A stretch of 63,295 nt of DNA from Bacteroidales bacterium (GTDB lineage: Bacteria > Bacteroidota > Bacteroidia > Bacteroidales > UBA932), in assembly GCA_024398105.1 (NCBI GenBank), contig JAKSJP010000014.1:1-63295 (forward strand). Reading direction: 5' to 3'. This document shows positions 63,245 through 63,295 of this stretch, in pieces. Position 1 is the stretch's first letter. The number at the start of each line of letters is the position of its first letter. The notes beneath the pieces are model-generated. The model was not told the DNA's origin and made no database searches. It worked only from the letters and a program-made list of their open reading frames with translations. Made by a program: the position numbers and the translations under genes.

Positions 63245-63295
63245 CGCGGGATAGAGCAGTTGGTAGCTCGTCGGGCTCATAACCCGGAGGCCGGA
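63245..63295 (+). tRNA. Initiator tRNA-fMet (CAT), partial at window end
   Basis: Starts CGCGGGA, D-arm AGAGCAGTTGGTAGCTC, anticodon arm with GGG-CTCATAA-CCC: three G-C pairs flanking the CAT loop, the mark of initiator tRNA. The variable loop is reached at the window edge; the T-arm and acceptor 3' strand lie outside. Confidence 0.92.

Overview
The window looks like a chromosomal segment from a member of Bacteroidota, most likely Bacteroidales. It carries a SusC/SusD (RagA/RagB-like) pair, a fimbrillin-like lipoprotein, DUF3078 and BT_3928-type proteins and a eukaryote-like ProRS. Promoters repeatedly match the Bacteroidota housekeeping pattern, TTTG about 19-20 nt upstream of TAnnTTTG. I cannot place it more finely. 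Housekeeping genes are GC-rich; the accessory stretches at 14.6-18.6 kb and 19.9-22.3 kb are clearly more AT-rich.

Layout. 1-0.66 kb is a repeat field: a REP-like hairpin, a 72-bp tandem array and the ppdK terminator. 0.66-12.7 kb holds ppdK, a PIN-PhoH gene, a PurL/AIRS-like orphan, folC and a very large alpha-2-macroglobulin gene. 12.85-18.7 kb is bounded by two identical tRNA-Val(UAC) genes. Between them lie a repeat patch, a parD antitoxin with a truncated parE, a PHP phosphatase and a fimbrial-like operon (small protein, fimbrillin-like lipoprotein, von Willebrand A protein). 18.7-22.3 kb is an accessory island with many gene remnants: an AAA ATPase, a higBA module whose toxin has lost its middle, a structured element, an XRE-regulator fragment, a minus-strand promoter/terminator set with no annotated gene (candidate small RNAs), an Abi/HEPN gene and an Rpn-type nuclease tail.

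22.3-29 kb carries a three-gene envelope hydrolase operon, a DUF389 protein, a MATE exporter and pyrophosphatase. 29-36.7 kb is a tight five-gene operon in which pncB overlaps susC, followed by susD and two lipoproteins. 36.8-39 kb pairs an AmgK-like kinase fused to a RapZ C-terminal domain with a MurU-like nucleotidyltransferase, probably for cell-wall sugar recycling. Then come a CPBP protease, a sugar nucleotidyltransferase, ftsB/divIC and a second repeat field (41.3-41.7 kb). 41.7-46.3 kb has purB, folP and ridA-tmk-BT_3928. 46.3-51 kb is the rimP-nusA-infB operon. 51.1-54.6 kb is lpxD, then lpxC-lpxA-wbqC; lpxC is not fused to fabZ. 54.6-63.2 kb has a FadL-like porin, a Tyr/Trp-rich lipoprotein, proS, a DUF3078 protein, tilS and hisS. 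The window ends inside an initiator tRNA-Met.

The most unusual material is non-coding. Two elements, at about 20.63-20.71 and 41.56-41.63 kb, share a conserved core of roughly 35 nt but have unrelated, self-complementary 18-bp arms; one abuts a truncated gene. A candidate minus-strand RNA locus lies divergent to the Abi/HEPN gene. Two toxin-antitoxin modules both keep the antitoxin and operator but have broken toxins. Everything here is from reading the sequence; no database search or folding program was used.
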